From assembly GCF_025141935.1 (NCBI RefSeq), contig NZ_CP081120.1, forward strand, positions 3,341,501 to 3,405,500: a stretch of 64,000 nt of DNA, written 5' to 3'. The DNA is from Sulfitobacter sp. S190. GTDB lineage: Bacteria; Pseudomonadota; Alphaproteobacteria; Rhodobacterales; Rhodobacteraceae. Position numbers and translations under genes: made by a program. This document shows positions 8,798-17,266 of this stretch, piece after piece; position 1 is the first letter of the stretch, and every line of letters begins with the position of its first letter. The notes beneath the pieces are model-generated. The model was not told the origin of the DNA, searched no databases, and was given only the letters and a program-made list of their open reading frames with translations.

Positions 8798-9223
8798 ATG
8801 CAGCAAAACGTCGTAGCGGCGGCCCGACATCGGGGCCAGACCTGTCTCATTATCGAAGACAGTCAATTTGACCAGCAGATGATGACGCGGGTCATGACGC
8901 GCAATTATGGCCATATCCGTGTCGAGGTGGCCTCAACCCTCGAATCGGCCCGCACAGCGCTGAAGCGGGGCGGCGTGTCTCTGATCCTGCTCGACAATAA
9001 TCTGCCTGACGGGATCGGCGCGAACTTTGCTTTGGAGCTGGCCTCCGACCCCGCGTTGGGCCGTATTCCGGTCATCATGGTCAGCGATTTTCCGACGCCG
9101 TTCATGTGGGAAAAGGCCGCATCGGCCGGTGTGCTCTATGTGGTCAACAAGTCGGAATTCGGCGCCCGCTATGTCGCGGAGGCCTTGGGCAGTGGTGGCC
9201 GGCGGCGCGCCGGCATGAACTAG
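8798..9223 (+). CDS. Stand-alone response-regulator receiver domain protein
   Basis: A 141-residue single-domain CheY-like receiver. The phosphorylation site is D66 in LLDNNLP, the acidic pair is ED in CLIIEDSQFD, the conserved Ser/Thr position is in MVSDF and the lysine is K118 in VVNKSEF. There is no output domain; residues after 122 are a short basic tail (GGRRRAG). Such proteins act as phosphate shuttles or bind target proteins. No cognate kinase is adjacent; the hybrid kinase at 61169 is far away. The leader folds into hairpins that include its ribosome-binding site. Confidence 0.9.
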   Translation: MQQNVVAAARHRGQTCLIIEDSQFDQQMMTRVMTRNYGHIRVEVASTLESARTALKRGGVSLILLDNNLPDGIGANFALELASDPALGRIPVIMVSDFPTPFMWEKAASAGVLYVVNKSEFGARYVAEALGSGGRRRAGMN

Positions 9224-9239
9224 ACCGCGTGCGTTGAAC

Positions 9240-9267
9240 AAAAAAAGCCCCGCCATAAAGGCGGGGC
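9240..9267 (-). terminator. Intrinsic terminator of ccrM
   Basis: Read on the minus strand, GCCCCGCC (9260-9267) pairs with GGCGGGGC (9247-9254) around a 5-nt loop and is followed by seven U residues (A-run at 9240-9246). This is a textbook rho-independent terminator about 75 nt past the ccrM stop. Confidence 0.9.
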
Positions 9268-9274
9268 CAAGGTG

Positions 9275-9317
9275 AGTGTCATCAATGCGCATCCTCTGTT
9301 GAGGGCGCAGTGACACT
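9275..9317 (-). other. Long structured hairpin in the ccrM 3' UTR
   Basis: Nested inverted repeats AGTGTCA/TGACACT (9275-9281 with 9311-9317), TGCGC/GCGCA (9286-9290 with 9305-9309) and CCTC/GAGG (9293-9296 with 9301-9304) close on a TGTT tetraloop, giving 16 base pairs with small bulges. It lies between the ccrM stop and its terminator, so it would be part of the mRNA or of a 3'-derived small RNA. Confidence 0.6.
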
Positions 9318-9343
9318 GGCGGTGTTCGAATGGGGTGGGTAGA

Positions 9344-10538
<1,195 letters not shown>

Positions 10539-10551
10539 AAAAGTTTAAGAA

Positions 10552-11166
10552 TTAATCTTGCCACAAGATATTGTGTACGGGTTTGAAAGTACGTCTATGG
10601 TGTGGGGTTACGCCCAATTCTTGCAGCGCAGACATGTGGCTTTTCGATCCATAACCCATGTTGGTTTCCCAGCCGTAGCCGGGGTGCTGTTGCGCCAATG
10701 ACAACATGACATAATCCCGACATATTTTAGCCATAATTGAAGCCGCCGAAATGGAAACAGAACGCCCGTCGCCTCCGATGATTGTTTCCGAAGGGAGCGT
10801 TAAACCGCGCGGGACCATATTTCCGTCGATCAGACAATAGTCGGGTGGTGTCTCGAGCCCTTCGACGGCTCTCACCATCGCGATATGACTGGCGCGCAGG
10901 ATGTTGTGCTCTTCGATTTCGGCCACTGATGCGTGCGCGATGCTGACGTCTGCCGCATCCATGATCTGATCGTAGAGCGCTTCGCGCCGTTTTCTTGTCA
11001 GCTTCTTGCTGTCGTTAAGCCCTTCGGGAATGCGGTTCGGGTCCAGGACAACTGCGGCAGCGGTGACCGGACCGGCCAATGGCCCGCGTCCCACTTCGTC
11101 GATCCCGGCGATTCGGGCGTAGCCCCGCGCCTTGGCGGCCAATTCGAATGAATAATCAGGTTCCAT
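10552..11166 (-). CDS. rnhB: Ribonuclease HII
   Basis: A 204-residue RNase HII that cuts RNA in RNA-DNA hybrids, including single ribonucleotides in DNA. The GIDEVGRGPLAGP motif near residues 20-32 carries the first catalytic Asp-Glu pair. DSKKLT and the DGN segment (LIDGNMVP, near residue 112) follow, and the last metal ligand is expected in the GDGRSVSISAASI region. The length is normal. A GGTTTT-GGG-AAAACC hairpin ends one nucleotide before the ATG, and no Shine-Dalgarno sequence is visible. It precedes ccrM on the same strand. Confidence 0.95.
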   Translation of the reverse strand: MEPDYSFELAAKARGYARIAGIDEVGRGPLAGPVTAAAVVLDPNRIPEGLNDSKKLTRKRREALYDQIMDAADVSIAHASVAEIEEHNILRASHIAMVRAVEGLETPPDYCLIDGNMVPRGLTLPSETIIGGDGRSVSISAASIMAKICRDYVMLSLAQQHPGYGWETNMGYGSKSHMSALQELGVTPHHRRTFKPVHNILWQD

Positions 11167-11210
11167 AGGTTTTGGGAAAACCGATCTGTGCCCTTATGGC
11201 AAGAGCATAA

Positions 11211-11243
11211 AGAAAGAGAGGAGATGCCCGAACATCTCCTCTC
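11211..11243 (-). terminator. Likely terminator of the secreted basic protein gene
   Basis: GAGAGGAGATG (11216-11226) and CATCTCCTCTC (11233-11243) form a perfect 11-bp stem with a 6-nt loop. On the minus strand it is followed by the U-rich TTTCTTTATG tract. It lies 86 nt past the stop of the gene at 11329-11880 and would also insulate rnhB. Confidence 0.75.
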
Positions 11244-11328
11244 TCCCCTTGCGATCCCCGTGGCAGGGACATGCCCCGGGGATCATGGCGCCGTCAGGAT
11301 GTGATACTCCCGCATGGCGCCAATTCGG

Positions 11329-11880
11329 TTAGCCCCGTGCGAGGCTGTATCCGTTGCGGCGCAAGCAGCGCGCGTCATACCCGCGGCGGTTGCCGTCAAA
11401 GGTGCGCAGCGTCTGGCCGCAGTTCTGAGGCAAGCGATCTGCGTGGCGGTAATTCCGCTCGAGGCAACGACGACCGAACATCAGATACTGCCCCTGACGG
11501 GTGTCGTAGCTGCGGAAGCATTTGCGTGGCAGAAGTTTGCGATCGACGCGCTTCGGAATTGGCCGCGGTTCGACCTTGTTTGTCCGGTGGCGGTGTTCGA
11601 ATCGCCCGTTGTCATGGCTGTGCGCATAGCCGTCGTGATGGTGCCGGTTTCCTTTATGCACGTGGTTCTTCTTCACCTGCTTGCGGGCTTTGTCGCGCTT
11701 TTTGTCTTTCTTGTTCTTGTCGTGAATGATCTTGCCCACCACTGCCAATCCAAGGATCGTCGCGATTGCGCGCGCGGCACGGTCGTCATCCGCGTAGGCA
11801 GGCATTGCGCTGAAACCGGAGATCGCTATTGCGGCGGCGACGAGCGTCATGGTGAACCTGTTGGCATGTAACTTGAACAT
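11329..11880 (-). CDS. Secreted basic His/Arg-rich protein of unknown function
   Basis: A 183-residue protein with a clear Sec signal peptide (about residues 1-30, cleavage near AYA-DDD). The mature part starts with a hydrophobic stretch (ILGLAVVGKII), continues with a strongly basic Lys/Arg/His segment (DKNKKDKKRDKARKQ, then a histidine cluster HRHHHD-like near residues 75-95) and ends in a C-terminal domain with four cysteines (CF, CLE, NCGQ, RCLRR). It is likely periplasmic or outer-surface; the cysteines may pair with help from the DsbA-like protein. The histidines could bind metal, but that is a guess. It has its own terminator and lies divergent from the next small secreted protein. Confidence 0.75.
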   Translation of the reverse strand: MFKLHANRFTMTLVAAAIAISGFSAMPAYADDDRAARAIATILGLAVVGKIIHDKNKKDKKRDKARKQVKKNHVHKGNRHHHDGYAHSHDNGRFEHRHRTNKVEPRPIPKRVDRKLLPRKCFRSYDTRQGQYLMFGRRCLERNYRHADRLPQNCGQTLRTFDGNRRGYDARCLRRNGYSLARG

Positions 11881-12050
11881 TGGCGTGATCCTTTACCTTT
11901 GGGGGTGCGACATCGTGGTGTCACGGCATGGGATCAACATCGGGCCAGCCTGCCCGGACAGGCAATAACAGCGCCCTGTTATCCGATAACGGACTGCAGA
12001 AACCCCGATCGATATTGAATATCACCGCGTCCCGGCGCATGTTCGGCTCT

Positions 12051-12341
12051 ATGAAAAATGCACTTCTTTCCTTGTGCGCGGTTGCCGCGTTAAGCATGGG
12101 CAGCCCTGCCATGGCCGCCGATTGCTATGCCGATTATAAGGCCAAACAGGACGATCCCCTGCGCCTGCACTACGGTGTGGCCGAAATCAGGGGCGCTTGT
12201 GACAAACGGTCGGCTAAATCCGAATTGGCCGGGCGCTTGTCCGGCGCGGGTTGGACATTGTTGAACATCGTTTCGGTCTTTGGGCCTGACGGTCTGGAAA
12301 GTAGGAAAGACAGTGCAGGATCAAACTTCCTCCGCTTCTGA
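12051..12341 (+). CDS. Small secreted protein of unknown function
   Basis: A 96-residue protein with a Sec signal peptide (MKNALLSLCAVAALSMG, cleavage near AMA-ADC). The mature domain has two cysteines (ADCYADY and GACDKR) that could form a disulfide and ends in the SNFLRF motif. I recall similar short exported proteins in Rhodobacterales but no function. The ATG at 12051 is chosen because it gives a proper signal peptide; the frame stays open upstream to 11928. The downstream membrane protein starts 29 nt before its stop. Confidence 0.75.
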   Translation: MKNALLSLCAVAALSMGSPAMAADCYADYKAKQDDPLRLHYGVAEIRGACDKRSAKSELAGRLSGAGWTLLNIVSVFGPDGLESRKDSAGSNFLRF

Positions 12342-13017
12342 TGTGCGCAAATCCGGTGCCCGTTTTGTCATCGTCGGGATCAGTGCGATTGTCGCACTGT
12401 TGCTGATTGGTGCGGCGGTCCTGTTCTGGGCATTGCCCGATGCCAATGTATTCAACGAACGTGTCGAACGCATTTTTATAGAAAACGATGACCTGACCAG
12501 TGCCGCCGAAATAAAGCTGCTGGAGATCCTCGCGCAATCCGGCACCGCATTTTCCGATACGCTCTCGGGCTACCGGGTCTTGATTTCGGTTCTTCTCGTC
12601 TTTGCCTCTGCCTTGCTGATTGCGTCTGTGGTTTTCTTGGTGATGCTCATCAGCTTCAACCGCCGCATGGCGCAGATTGAACGCACGGGGATCCAGGTCA
12701 GCTCGCTTTTGATCAGCCGCGAAGAGAACAAGGTCTATCTCAACAATCTCGGGTTCAAATTGACAGATGCCGCGATGGAAACACTTTCGGTACTTGCCGA
12801 GGCGCGGATGGATGACGACGTGCTATCGGGTGCCGAAATCGAAGGTATGATTTCCGGACGCGCCTCGAGCGATTGCGAAGAAGCCGCGGGGGCCACGCGC
12901 ATCAAGCGGCTCCGCGATACGCTCGGCAACCAGATGGTCAGCGAGCTTCTGGTGAAAAATATCGCGCGGCGCGGCTATATGCTGGCGATCGACAAGGATG
13001 TGATCAAGGTCATGTAA
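12313..13017 (+). CDS. Two-TM membrane protein with C-terminal winged-helix domain
   Basis: A 234-residue protein starting at GTG 12313 behind a good AGGAAAG site, overlapping the previous gene by 29 nt. TM segments lie near residues 17-40 and 88-114, with a short periplasmic loop of about 45 residues between them, so both ends face the cytoplasm. Residues 140-234 look like an OmpR/PhoB-type winged helix: LTDAAMETLSVLAEAR, then RIKRLRDTLG as the recognition helix and IARRGYMLAID as the wing. Membrane-bound transcription factors such as ToxR and CadC carry this domain at the N-terminus; here it is at the C-terminus. A role as a membrane-tethered regulator is inference. Confidence 0.7.
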   Translation: MQDQTSSASDVRKSGARFVIVGISAIVALLLIGAAVLFWALPDANVFNERVERIFIENDDLTSAAEIKLLEILAQSGTAFSDTLSGYRVLISVLLVFASALLIASVVFLVMLISFNRRMAQIERTGIQVSSLLISREENKVYLNNLGFKLTDAAMETLSVLAEARMDDDVLSGAEIEGMISGRASSDCEEAAGATRIKRLRDTLGNQMVSELLVKNIARRGYMLAIDKDVIKVM

Positions 13018-13097
13018 GTGGCATTGCGCTGTTTCGGCGCTGGTCATCCTGTGCCACAGGACGCTAGTCTGTGGCGACCCGAACCGAGGACTATGCC

Positions 13098-13874
13098 ATG
13101 CCCGCTGCGATCAATACCTTCAAGAAAGCCCTCGCCGAAGGGCAGACCGTTTTCGGATGCTGGCTGGGCCTTGCCGACACGTTTTCGGCGGAGCTGATGG
13201 GACAGGCGGGTTTTGACTGGCTCGTGATCGACGGCGAACACGCTCCGAACGATCTGCGGTCCATTCTCGCGCAGCTGCAGGTGCTCGCGGCGAGCGATAG
13301 CCACCCCGTCGTACGCGTACCCATTGGCGAAACCTACATTCTCAAGCAGGTGCTGGACGCAGGCGCGCAAACCGTTCTGGTGCCGATGGTGGAAAGCGGC
13401 GCTCAGGCACAACAGCTGGTGCGCGATGTGTCCTACCCGCCGCATGGTGATCGGGGTGTGGGGTATGCGCTGACGCGGGCGGCGCGGTTCGGGACGGTCG
13501 CGGATTACGGAACGACCGCAGATGCCCAGACCTGCCTTTTGGTTCAGGTCGAGAATCGCAAGGGGCTGGCCGCACTTGACGATATTCTTGCCGTTGACGG
13601 GATTGACGGCGTTTTCATCGGCCCCGCCGATCTGGCGGCGGACATGGGCCATATGGGCGACAGCCTGCATCCCGACGTTCAAACCGCCATTATGGACGCT
13701 TTGTCACGTATTGCCGCGGCGGGCAAAGCGCCCGGCATCCTGTCGACCGATGATACCATGACCCGCAATGCCATTGACGCAGGGGCCCGATTTGTCGCCG
13801 TTGGCGCGGATGTGCTTCTGCTGGGCGCAAGCGCGCGGGCGCTGGCCAGCACGTGGAAGTCCACCAAGGAATGA
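13098..13874 (+). CDS. HpcH/HpaI family aldolase
   Basis: A 258-residue class II aldolase of the HpcH/HpaI family, a TIM barrel cleaving 4-hydroxy-2-oxo acids to pyruvate or a related keto acid plus an aldehyde. Typical motifs are GCWLGLADTFSAELMGQAG, VIDGEHAPND (near residues 45-54), a VPMVES stretch carrying a metal-binding acid, and GPADLAADMG near residue 180. The ATG at 13098 follows GAGGA and gives the usual length. HpaI (4-hydroxy-2-oxoheptanedioate), 2-dehydro-3-deoxyglucarate and citramalyl-type enzymes are not separable here. No catabolic neighbours are present. Confidence 0.9.
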   Translation: MPAAINTFKKALAEGQTVFGCWLGLADTFSAELMGQAGFDWLVIDGEHAPNDLRSILAQLQVLAASDSHPVVRVPIGETYILKQVLDAGAQTVLVPMVESGAQAQQLVRDVSYPPHGDRGVGYALTRAARFGTVADYGTTADAQTCLLVQVENRKGLAALDDILAVDGIDGVFIGPADLAADMGHMGDSLHPDVQTAIMDALSRIAAAGKAPGILSTDDTMTRNAIDAGARFVAVGADVLLLGASARALASTWKSTKE

Positions 13875-14007
13875 TGCCTGCAAAACGGGCGCGCCCCTGA
13901 CATGACCGCGCGGGGATAGGCAACCGCGACCGCCTGCCCCTTTCCTTGCCCGTCAAAGCGGTATAACAGGCCCGCACCATCAAACACGTATATTGGAGAG
14001 AAACGAG

Positions 14008-15030
14008 ATGGGTTATCGCGTCGTCATCGCTGGTGCCACAGGTAATGTGGGCCGCGAAATGCTGAATATCCTGGCCGAGCGCCAGTTCCCCGTGGATGAA
14101 ATCGCAGTACTTGCCAGCCGCAAGTCGCTGGGTACGGAGGTCAGCTTTGGCGACAAGACACTCAAGACGAAAGACCTTGATACGTTTGACTTTGCTGGCT
14201 GGGACATGGCGCTTTTTGCCGTAGGCTCGGAGGCGACCAAGAAGTATGCGCCCAAAGCGGCGGCTGCCGGATGCACCGTCATCGATAACTCTTCGCTCTA
14301 TCGCTATGACGCGGAAATTCCGCTCATCGTGCCCGAAGTGAACCCACAGGCGATCCACGACTACGCCAAGAAGAACATCATCGCGAACCCGAATTGTTCG
14401 ACTGCGCAGATGGTTGTCGCGCTCAAGCCGCTGCACGACCGTGCGCGGATCAAGCGTGTCGTGGTCAGCACTTACCAATCCGTATCCGGTGCGGGCAAGG
14501 AAGGCGCCGACGAGCTGTGGGACCAGACCAAATCGATCTACAATCCAACGTCGGACGTGCCTCCGTCAAAGTTCACCAAGCAGATCGCATTCAACGTGAT
14601 CCCGCATATCGATGTGTTCATGGATTCGGGTGAAACCAAAGAAGAATGGAAAATGGTCGCGGAGACGAAAAAGATCGTCGATCCCAAGATCAAGGTCACG
14701 GCAACCTGCGTGCGCGTGCCCGTTTTTGTCGGACACTCCGAGGCAGTGAACATCGAGTTCGAAGATTTTCTGGACGAAAACGAGGCCCGCGACATCCTGC
14801 GCGAAGCCCCTGGTGTGATGGTCATCGACAAGCGTGAGGACGGCGGCTACGTCACGCCGATCGAATGTGTCGGCGATTTCGCGACCTTCATCAGCCGCAT
14901 CCGTCAGGACAGCACCATCGACAACGGCCTGAACCTGTGGTGCGTTTCGGACAACCTGCGCAAAGGTGCCGCACTCAACGCGGTGCAGATCGCGGAGTTG
15001 TTGGGCCGCGAGGTTCTCAAGAAGGGCTAA
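14008..15030 (+). CDS. asd: Aspartate-semialdehyde dehydrogenase
   Basis: A 340-residue NADP-dependent enzyme that reduces aspartyl phosphate to aspartate semialdehyde, the branch point to lysine/diaminopimelate, methionine and threonine. The Rossmann GATGNVG motif is at the N-terminus, the catalytic cysteine is C130 in NPNCSTAQM, and TYQSVSGAGKEG follows. The length is normal. The start at 14008 follows a GGAGAG site. It has its own terminator and is monocistronic or nearly so. Confidence 0.96.
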   Translation: MGYRVVIAGATGNVGREMLNILAERQFPVDEIAVLASRKSLGTEVSFGDKTLKTKDLDTFDFAGWDMALFAVGSEATKKYAPKAAAAGCTVIDNSSLYRYDAEIPLIVPEVNPQAIHDYAKKNIIANPNCSTAQMVVALKPLHDRARIKRVVVSTYQSVSGAGKEGADELWDQTKSIYNPTSDVPPSKFTKQIAFNVIPHIDVFMDSGETKEEWKMVAETKKIVDPKIKVTATCVRVPVFVGHSEAVNIEFEDFLDENEARDILREAPGVMVIDKREDGGYVTPIECVGDFATFISRIRQDSTIDNGLNLWCVSDNLRKGAALNAVQIAELLGREVLKKG

Positions 15031-15055
15031 TTCTTGCCGAGATGAGTGGCGAACG

Positions 15056-15087
15056 AAGGGGGGGCAGAAGGCTCCCCTTTTTCTTTT
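15056..15087 (+). terminator. Intrinsic terminator of asd
   Basis: A G-rich left arm (15056-15065) pairs with GCTCCCCTTT (15071-15080), with a 5-nt AGAAG loop and G-U wobbles, followed by the T-rich TTTTTCTTTT. It begins 26 nt after the asd stop. Confidence 0.8.
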
Positions 15088-15133
15088 GGCGCAGGCAGGG
15101 CAATCTAAGCGCATAAAAGAAAAGGAATATCCC

Positions 15134-16768
15134 ATGCGCCTTGCCGTTCTCGGTTTTGTCCTGCTGCCTTGCTCTGCCCTTGCTGACACTTTCACGCTGC
15201 GCTCTGCGCCGGATGCGGTCACCGTTTTCCCCGGCATCGCACAGGTGAGCCGCACCGCGGCAGTTGATCTACCTGCCGGCCGCCATGAGATCGTGCTCCC
15301 GGATCTGCCTGAGTGGGTCGATGCCAATCGCTTACGTGTCGCTGTCGATGGCGCCGTGCTGGCAAGCACAAAGCTACGCAATGATGCGCTGCCCCCTGTA
15401 CCCGATACGGATAGCCCTGCGGTCATTGCCGCAAAGGCCGCCATTGACGCAGCCGAGGCCGCGATTGTTGCGCTCGATGACGATGTCGCTGAAGCGCGGT
15501 TGGGTGTGCGATCTGCCGAGGCACAACTGGATTTTCTCGAAGCGTTGGGCAACAACCAGTCCCTGCCATCGACGGCCGCGGATCTCGCCGCTGTGGGTGC
15601 AATGATCGCCGACGAAACGCGCGCGGCCGAGGTAGCGCGCCTGACGGCGCAGCGCCAGATACGGCTGATCGAAGAAGGCCGCCCTGCGCTGACCCAGAAC
15701 CTCGTCGATGCGCGCGCTGCACTGGCCGCGTTGACCCCGCCGCGAAAACCGAATGCACGGCTGGCGCTGGAGGTTCAGGCGGAAACAGAAGGCACGGTCG
15801 AAGTAACCGTGCGCTATCTGGCAAATGCGTCATGGCGTCCGACCTATGATCTGTTTCTGACGCGTGGAGAGACACCGACAGTCGCGCTGCAGCGTGCCGC
15901 GCTCGTCCGTCAGGACAGTGGTGAGAACTGGCAGGACGTCACGCTGACCCTGTCGACCCTTGCCCCGACGGGCCAGACCGATCCCGGCACAGTCTATGGC
16001 CAACTGTTGCGGATTGAAGACCCCGCCGAACGCAAAGCGATCCTGAATAGCGCGCAAATGGAGGCCCGCGTGGCGAGCGCCGATTTCGCGGCGGCACCCG
16101 TGGCAGTCGAAGAAACCATCTCGGCCAGCTTTGAGGGGCCGGGTGTCAGCTATGTCGCGCAAGGCAAGGTCACGGTCGCCCACGGCGCGGATGCGGCACG
16201 GTTGGCGCTGGACACGCTGACTTTCGATGCACGCGTCTTCGCCCGCGGAGTTCCCGCCCGCGACAACACCGCATTCATGATGGCTGAATTTGTCAACACG
16301 ACCGACGAGCCGCTGTTGCAGGCTGATCAGGCGCAGGTGTTTGTCGATGGCGCGTTGGTTGGCGCAAGCTGGTTCCCCGAAATTCCTGCAGGCGAGCGTG
16401 CGACGAAATCCTTCGGGCCGATCGAAACCCTTCGGCTGGAACGGACCGTCCTTGATCGCAACGCGGGCGACCGCGGCATCATAAACCGCAGTAATGCGCA
16501 GTCACTGGCTGTCCGGCTTGATGTCACGAACCTTGGCAAAGAGAATTGGGACGTCGAGGTGATGGAAAGCGTCCCCTATTCCGAGCAGGAGGATCTGGTA
16601 ATCGACTGGACGGCAGATCCGCGTCCCGACCAGATCAACGTCGATGACAGGCAGGGTGTGTTGCAGTGGGATCTGTCCGTCTCGGCCCAATCCGATGTGC
16701 AGATCACTGTCGAACAGGATATTCGCTGGCCCGAGGGGCAGGTCCTGATCGAGCGCCCATTTCCCTAG
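15134..16768 (+). CDS. DUF4139/MuiA-like exported protein
   Basis: A 544-residue protein with an N-terminal signal (MRLAVLGFVLLPCSALA). The first 100 mature residues match the DUF4140 type (VTVFPGIAQVSRTAAVDLPAG), then comes an Ala-rich coiled coil around residues 95-200, and the rest is the DUF4139 beta domain (RYLANASWRPTYDL near residue 230, a C-terminal QVLIERPFP). The family was named after mucoidy inhibitor A, but its molecular role is unknown; a periplasmic scaffold or binding protein is plausible. The ATG at 15134 is chosen for the signal peptide and an AAAGGA site. Confidence 0.85.
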   Translation: MRLAVLGFVLLPCSALADTFTLRSAPDAVTVFPGIAQVSRTAAVDLPAGRHEIVLPDLPEWVDANRLRVAVDGAVLASTKLRNDALPPVPDTDSPAVIAAKAAIDAAEAAIVALDDDVAEARLGVRSAEAQLDFLEALGNNQSLPSTAADLAAVGAMIADETRAAEVARLTAQRQIRLIEEGRPALTQNLVDARAALAALTPPRKPNARLALEVQAETEGTVEVTVRYLANASWRPTYDLFLTRGETPTVALQRAALVRQDSGENWQDVTLTLSTLAPTGQTDPGTVYGQLLRIEDPAERKAILNSAQMEARVASADFAAAPVAVEETISASFEGPGVSYVAQGKVTVAHGADAARLALDTLTFDARVFARGVPARDNTAFMMAEFVNTTDEPLLQADQAQVFVDGALVGASWFPEIPAGERATKSFGPIETLRLERTVLDRNAGDRGIINRSNAQSLAVRLDVTNLGKENWDVEVMESVPYSEQEDLVIDWTADPRPDQINVDDRQGVLQWDLSVSAQSDVQITVEQDIRWPEGQVLIERPFP

Positions 16769-16785
16769 GTCCCGCGGACGGTATT

Positions 16786-16922
16786 GAGGTGGACTTTTGC
16801 GATAGTGTCCGCCTCACCCGAGCGGTCTGAACCAGAGCATGCGCCAGCTGGCCAAGCCGTACCGGCTCCGGTTGGTCGTCTGTCCCTGCAAGATTAGGCA
16901 CCGATTCTTCTCTCATCGGTGC
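16786..16922. other. Two hairpins between convergent DUF4139 and sbtB-like genes
   Basis: GAGGTGGAC (16786-16794) pairs with GTCCGCCTC (16807-16815), 9 bp with one wobble, 18 nt after the DUF4139 stop. GCACCGAT (16898-16905) pairs perfectly with ATCGGTGC (16915-16922), 30 nt after the sbtB-like stop on the other strand. Neither has a clear U-run, but the positions fit factor-assisted termination for the two converging transcripts. Confidence 0.5.
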
Positions 16923-16951
16923 AGGTTGCTCCGAGTGTGGTTAAGGTGCTG

Positions 16952-17263
16952 TTAAAACCGCTCTGCCCTCAGCACATCGCAATCGACGACGCTGACTACA
17001 CCGATGTGGCGTTCGACGACCGAAAAGGCTGCCTCGAGCAACGCATCAAGCCGGTCAGGGCGGATAATGCACACGACCTGAACCATACCTTGCGCCCGGC
17101 TGACCTGCCCCGAACGGCTCCACTCGCCAGAGCGCCCCGAGCCACCCAGCACCGGCAACACGGTGTAGCCGGTTACGCCTGCCTCTTTCAGCGCATCGGT
17201 GAGGCGGGATTGCATGACGTTTTCAATGGTGATTTCGACACGTTTTGCGCGATGTGTTTGCAT
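16952..17263 (-). CDS. SbtB-like PII family protein
   Basis: A 103-residue small protein with the PII/SbtB ferredoxin-like fold pattern: VEITIENVMQSRLTDALKEAG, GYTVLPVLGGSG as the start of the T-loop, then VQVVCIIRPDRLDALLEAAF. The classical PII Tyr-51 uridylylation loop is not recognisable, and the cyanobacterial SbtB C-terminal CGPEGC motif is missing. SbtB binds cAMP/AMP/ADP and gates the bicarbonate transporter SbtA. The gene begins 3 nt after the SbtA-like stop, behind GGAG, so the function is assigned mainly from context. Confidence 0.8.
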   Translation of the reverse strand: MQTHRAKRVEITIENVMQSRLTDALKEAGVTGYTVLPVLGGSGRSGEWSRSGQVSRAQGMVQVVCIIRPDRLDALLEAAFSVVERHIGVVSVVDCDVLRAERF

Positions 17264-17266
17264 GGG

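Noticed and set aside
7652..8914. 420-codon minus-strand frame opposite alkB
   Set aside because: Shadow of alkB, whose histidine boxes fix the strand.
10545..10555. CtrA box upstream of ccrM
   Set aside because: TTAA pairs are 3 nt apart instead of 7; one half also lies over the rnhB stop codon.
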